From Bacteroides sp. (GTDB lineage Bacteria > Bacteroidota > Bacteroidia > Bacteroidales > Bacteroidaceae): a stretch of 18,296 nucleotides of DNA. Both the position numbers and the translations under genes were made by a program. Shown piece after piece: positions 16,244 through 18,296 of this stretch. Numbering within the stretch: the first letter of the stretch is position 1; every line of letters begins with the position of its first letter. The notes under the pieces are model-generated. The model saw nothing but the letters and a program-made list of their open reading frames with translations, did not search any database and was not told where the DNA came from. The stretch lies in the NCBI GenBank assembly GCA_019412865.1, contig DXOJ01000376.1, positions 1 through 18,296 on the forward strand, given 5' to 3'.

Positions 16244-16855
16244 TTATTGATTATTCTGAACTTTATCCATTAATACCTTCATCCAGTATCCTCCGATTAC
16301 CGAACGCGCTCTAAAGCCTACCCATCTGCCTCTGTCAGTATGATGCCAGTCACTGATAGGTACACGAGATACTGTTTCATTGATATATTTATAGACAGGA
16401 TCAGAGAGTTTCTGGAAGGTCTCCTTATCTGAGGACATAGCTGCTGTCCACATAATCCAATCGGATTTTGTGTATTCTTTGCGGGAATCCAAAGGAAGTC
16501 CATAAGGATTCTGTTTTGTCAAGTAATAATTAATTTCTTTCCCGATTACATTGTTAGGGAATAATTTCAGATCCCACAACTTATCCCAAACCATATTGTA
16601 TTTTTGGTTCCAAGTGTTTTTACGGTCAAAAGCCAAACGGTAATGGTCGCCTTCATTTGCCATTTCCTCCCACTTTGTTGCCATTTGCTTGGCTGTAGCT
16701 GCATATTTATCTGCGACATCATTCAAACCGAGCATACGAGCCATTTCGCTGTATCCGGCTACGCCCATGATAGCTTTCACTGAAAGATTGGCATTATGAG
16801 CCCAATGTCCGGCGAAGTCATCTGTGCAAAGTTGATTCTCTGGGTCCTGTCCAAA
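16244..16855 (-). pseudogene. Remnant of a DUF4965/DUF1793 (glutaminase A-like) protein, C-terminal about 203 residues only
   Basis: Translation from 16855 begins FGQDPENQLCTDDFAGHWAH and continues NANLSVKAIMGVAGYSEMARM, the characteristic motif of the DUF1793/glutaminase-like (six-hairpin) domain seen in PUL proteins of about 700-850 residues. It runs to a normal end (GGYWMKVLMDKVQNNQ). Directly upstream, in frame, is a TAG at 16856-16858, and homology stops there. The N-terminal roughly three-quarters, the signal peptide and any start codon are missing. A GTG at 16780 is the first possible start, but it lies inside the conserved domain. The break therefore removed the 5' part of the gene and probably the operon promoter. 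Family members carry this domain in exported proteins in sugar loci, though their biochemical role is not firmly known. The alternative of a functional short protein is unlikely. Confidence 0.85.
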
Positions 16856-17126
16856 CTAAGACTTTTTAGTTATTTTGCTTATTATCAGATGTGTATAGCT
16901 AACATGTCTTGTTTTTGTGTTGTAATTAGTTGGTTTTTCAAGTGTTTTTGTAGTCTATAAAAATGATTTATTTCTTGTATTTGAGGTATCCCAGATTGTT
17001 TCAACGAATTCTAATTCTAGAATAAAATATCAACAATTCATGTATGATAAAAAATGATATACCCCCAAATGTAGTTTCAGGAATTTTAAATAAGATGGAA
17101 TAAGAACATGGTATATTAGTGGCGAT
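16856..17126. other. AT-rich junction region with no recognisable gene
   Basis: These 271 bp lie between the truncated gene and the ATPase stop codon. No coding signal, tRNA, insertion-sequence end or clear terminator hairpin is visible. A 10-bp palindrome ATTCTAGAAT occurs at 17014-17023. The base composition is more AT-rich than the PUL genes. This stretch holds one edge of the rearrangement that removed the 5' part of the gene to the left. Confidence 0.6.
17066..17073 (-). promoter_or_regulatory. Possible -7 promoter box (TACATTTG) toward the SusCD operon
   Basis: On the minus strand TACATTTG fits TAnnTTTG and points at the truncated gene and the IPT-NHL/susC/susD genes. No -33 box and no copy of the CTTTATTGA element are seen upstream of it. 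In AT-rich DNA such a match can occur by chance, so this is only a candidate for the promoter that now drives the operon. Confidence 0.3.
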
Positions 17127-18296
17127 TTAAAACAGACTAAAATGATTCCATCTATTCACTTGACCGACAGATGTTTTTATATCCCTATCCCCATTATAAA
17201 TCGCGAAACATTGTTCCGTTGGAGTATTGGATAGTTGAGCCCATTTTGAAACACCTTTAAAGAAATCAGGTGAATAGGTTGCGCCTGATTTGATTTCATA
17301 TGCATACTGTTTTCCGCCAACCATTCTTAATAAATCAACCTCGTTGCCAGTACTATCACGCCAAAATGATAATCCCGGTTCGACGCCTCTATTATAGGAT
17401 TCTTTTACAAATTCATTGATGACAAGATTTTCAAACAATCCTCCACGTAAAAAATGAGTAGTTATTTGTTCTGCATTTTGTATGTCGAGTAAAGAACAGG
17501 CTAGCCCTGTATCATAAAAATATAACTTAGGAGTTTTTACCAATCGTTTGGCATAATTGTTATAATCTGGTTTCAGTAAATAACAGATATAACTTGCTTC
17601 TAATATAGATAACCAGTTAGTAGCTGCTGTGACAGAAATTCCACATTCATTTGCTAATGATGAAAGATTTAATAATTGCCCTATGCGACCTGCACATAAT
17701 TTGAGGAATTTAATAAATTTACTTAGATCCCCAATATTACGTAATAATCTCACATCTCTTTCTACATATGTTTGTATATAGAAAGGATAATAATCATCCG
17801 GATTTATAGCTTTGTCATAAATACGTGGATAAGCTCCCTTAAAAATTTCTTCATTTACACTGGATGACAATATTCCTCCTTTTTCCATTTCATAATGCGA
17901 AAACGGTAGTAGCTTGAGTACTGCCGTACGTCCAGCTAATGATTGATTCACGCTTTCCATTAATAAGAAGTTATGAGATCCAGCTAGCATATACATACCT
18001 TCTTTATTCTCTTTATCGGTATGCGTTTGGATATAAGAGAAAAGTGACGGAACTCTTTGAACTTCGTCGATAATTGTTTTATCCGGATAGGTGGAAAGAA
18101 ATCCTCTCGGATCATCTGTAGCAAATAATCTCATATCAGGATCTTCCAAAGACACATACTCATAGTCCTGAAAGGAATTCTTCAATAATGTTGATTTTCC
18201 AGACTGTCTAGGTCCTGTCAATGTGACAATCGGATATTTATTTGCCATTTCAATTAGCTTGGATTTCAATATTCGTTCTATCATTGCTGCTTTCAT
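17127..18296 (-). CDS. AAA ATPase with DUF4143 and a PD-(D/E)xK-like C terminus
   Basis: A 389-residue ATPase of the AAA_14/DUF4143 type. The Walker A motif is GPRQSGKST (28-36), Walker B is KTIIDEVQRVP (D77, E78), and LAGSHNFLL (104-112) is the sensor region typical of the family. DUF4143 follows (about 175-389): a winged-helix-like segment (LSSLANECGISVTAATNWLSI) and then a nuclease-like fold with the pattern E319-x-D321 and E334-I-K336 (GNEVDLL, YEIKSG), resembling a PD-(D/E)xK core. These genes are widespread, often scattered singly in Bacteroidetes genomes, and their function is poorly known; they are unrelated to glycan use. The ATG is the last codon of the window (18296-18294), and the fit of MIERILKSKL five codons in (18284) leaves the start open. 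The next gene in the minus direction is the truncated remnant, so the insert or deletion that brought them together ends between the two. Confidence 0.88.
   Translation of the reverse strand: MKAAMIERILKSKLIEMANKYPIVTLTGPRQSGKSTLLKNSFQDYEYVSLEDPDMRLFATDDPRGFLSTYPDKTIIDEVQRVPSLFSYIQTHTDKENKEGMYMLAGSHNFLLMESVNQSLAGRTAVLKLLPFSHYEMEKGGILSSSVNEEIFKGAYPRIYDKAINPDDYYPFYIQTYVERDVRLLRNIGDLSKFIKFLKLCAGRIGQLLNLSSLANECGISVTAATNWLSILEASYICYLLKPDYNNYAKRLVKTPKLYFYDTGLACSLLDIQNAEQITTHFLRGGLFENLVINEFVKESYNRGVEPGLSFWRDSTGNEVDLLRMVGGKQYAYEIKSGATYSPDFFKGVSKWAQLSNTPTEQCFAIYNGDRDIKTSVGQVNRWNHFSLF

Noticed and set aside
16244..16780. Functional 178-residue protein starting at the GTG at 16780
   Set aside because: The conserved domain continues upstream of this codon to 16855, so the GTG is an internal valine and the gene is a truncated remnant.
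17014..17023. Palindrome ATTCTAGAAT as an operator or insertion target
   Set aside because: A 10-bp palindrome in AT-rich DNA is expected by chance. No second copy or flanking repeat was seen.
1..18296. CRISPR arrays, tRNA or rRNA genes, and insertion sequences
   Set aside because: No regularly spaced repeats, cloverleaf sequences, rRNA motifs or transposase frames were recognised on either strand.

Overview
The window looks like gut Bacteroides DNA (or a close relative). The evidence is a SusC/SusD pair with accessory surface lipoproteins, sulfatases whose active-site codon encodes serine, promoter boxes of the Bacteroidetes form TAnnTTTG, weak ribosome binding sites and moderately AT-rich DNA. 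Most of it is one polysaccharide utilization locus (PUL) aimed at a sulfated glycan. The regulator is not in the window, and the substrate cannot be named from sequence alone.

Layout. Positions 1-448 (minus) are the N-terminal third of a secreted sulfatase that runs off the left edge. A 260-bp divergent promoter region separates it from a plus-strand pair: a secreted GH2-family glycosidase (709-2511) and, 6 bp later, a large secreted MG2/plug-like protein (2518-5082). A long hairpin at 5131-5173 ends that unit and also faces the end of the opposing sulfatase pair (minus, 8302 to 5218, two genes 4 bp apart). Another hairpin (8468-8503) then closes a minus-strand operon that reads: truncated DUF4965/DUF1793 'glutaminase-like' remnant (16855-16244), IPT/TIG-NHL lipoprotein (16226-14727), SusC (14714-11625), SusD (11609-9561) and a DUF4973/DUF4361-type lipoprotein (9540-8521). 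Gaps in this operon are 12-20 bp. Beyond the break at about 16856 lie 270 bp of AT-rich DNA and a DUF4143-type AAA ATPase (18296-17127) that is unrelated to glycan use.

How it fits together. SusC, SusD and the two lipoproteins would bind and import oligosaccharides at the outer membrane. The three secreted sulfatases would remove sulfate, and the GH2 enzyme would cut the exposed sugar. The main observation is that the three promoters seen for the enzyme genes share one element. An 18-bp box centred on CTTTATTGA sits exactly 34 bp upstream of a TAC(C/T)TTTG -7 box in all three, and a TTTCC box lies 21 bp downstream of the first. This points to one activator controlling all the enzymes. The SusCD operon has no visible copy, probably because its 5' end was lost in the rearrangement that truncated its first gene. 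The second observation is that the GH2 enzyme has Asn-Gln where the family has Asn-Glu as the general acid/base, the same change that distinguishes myrosinases in family GH1.
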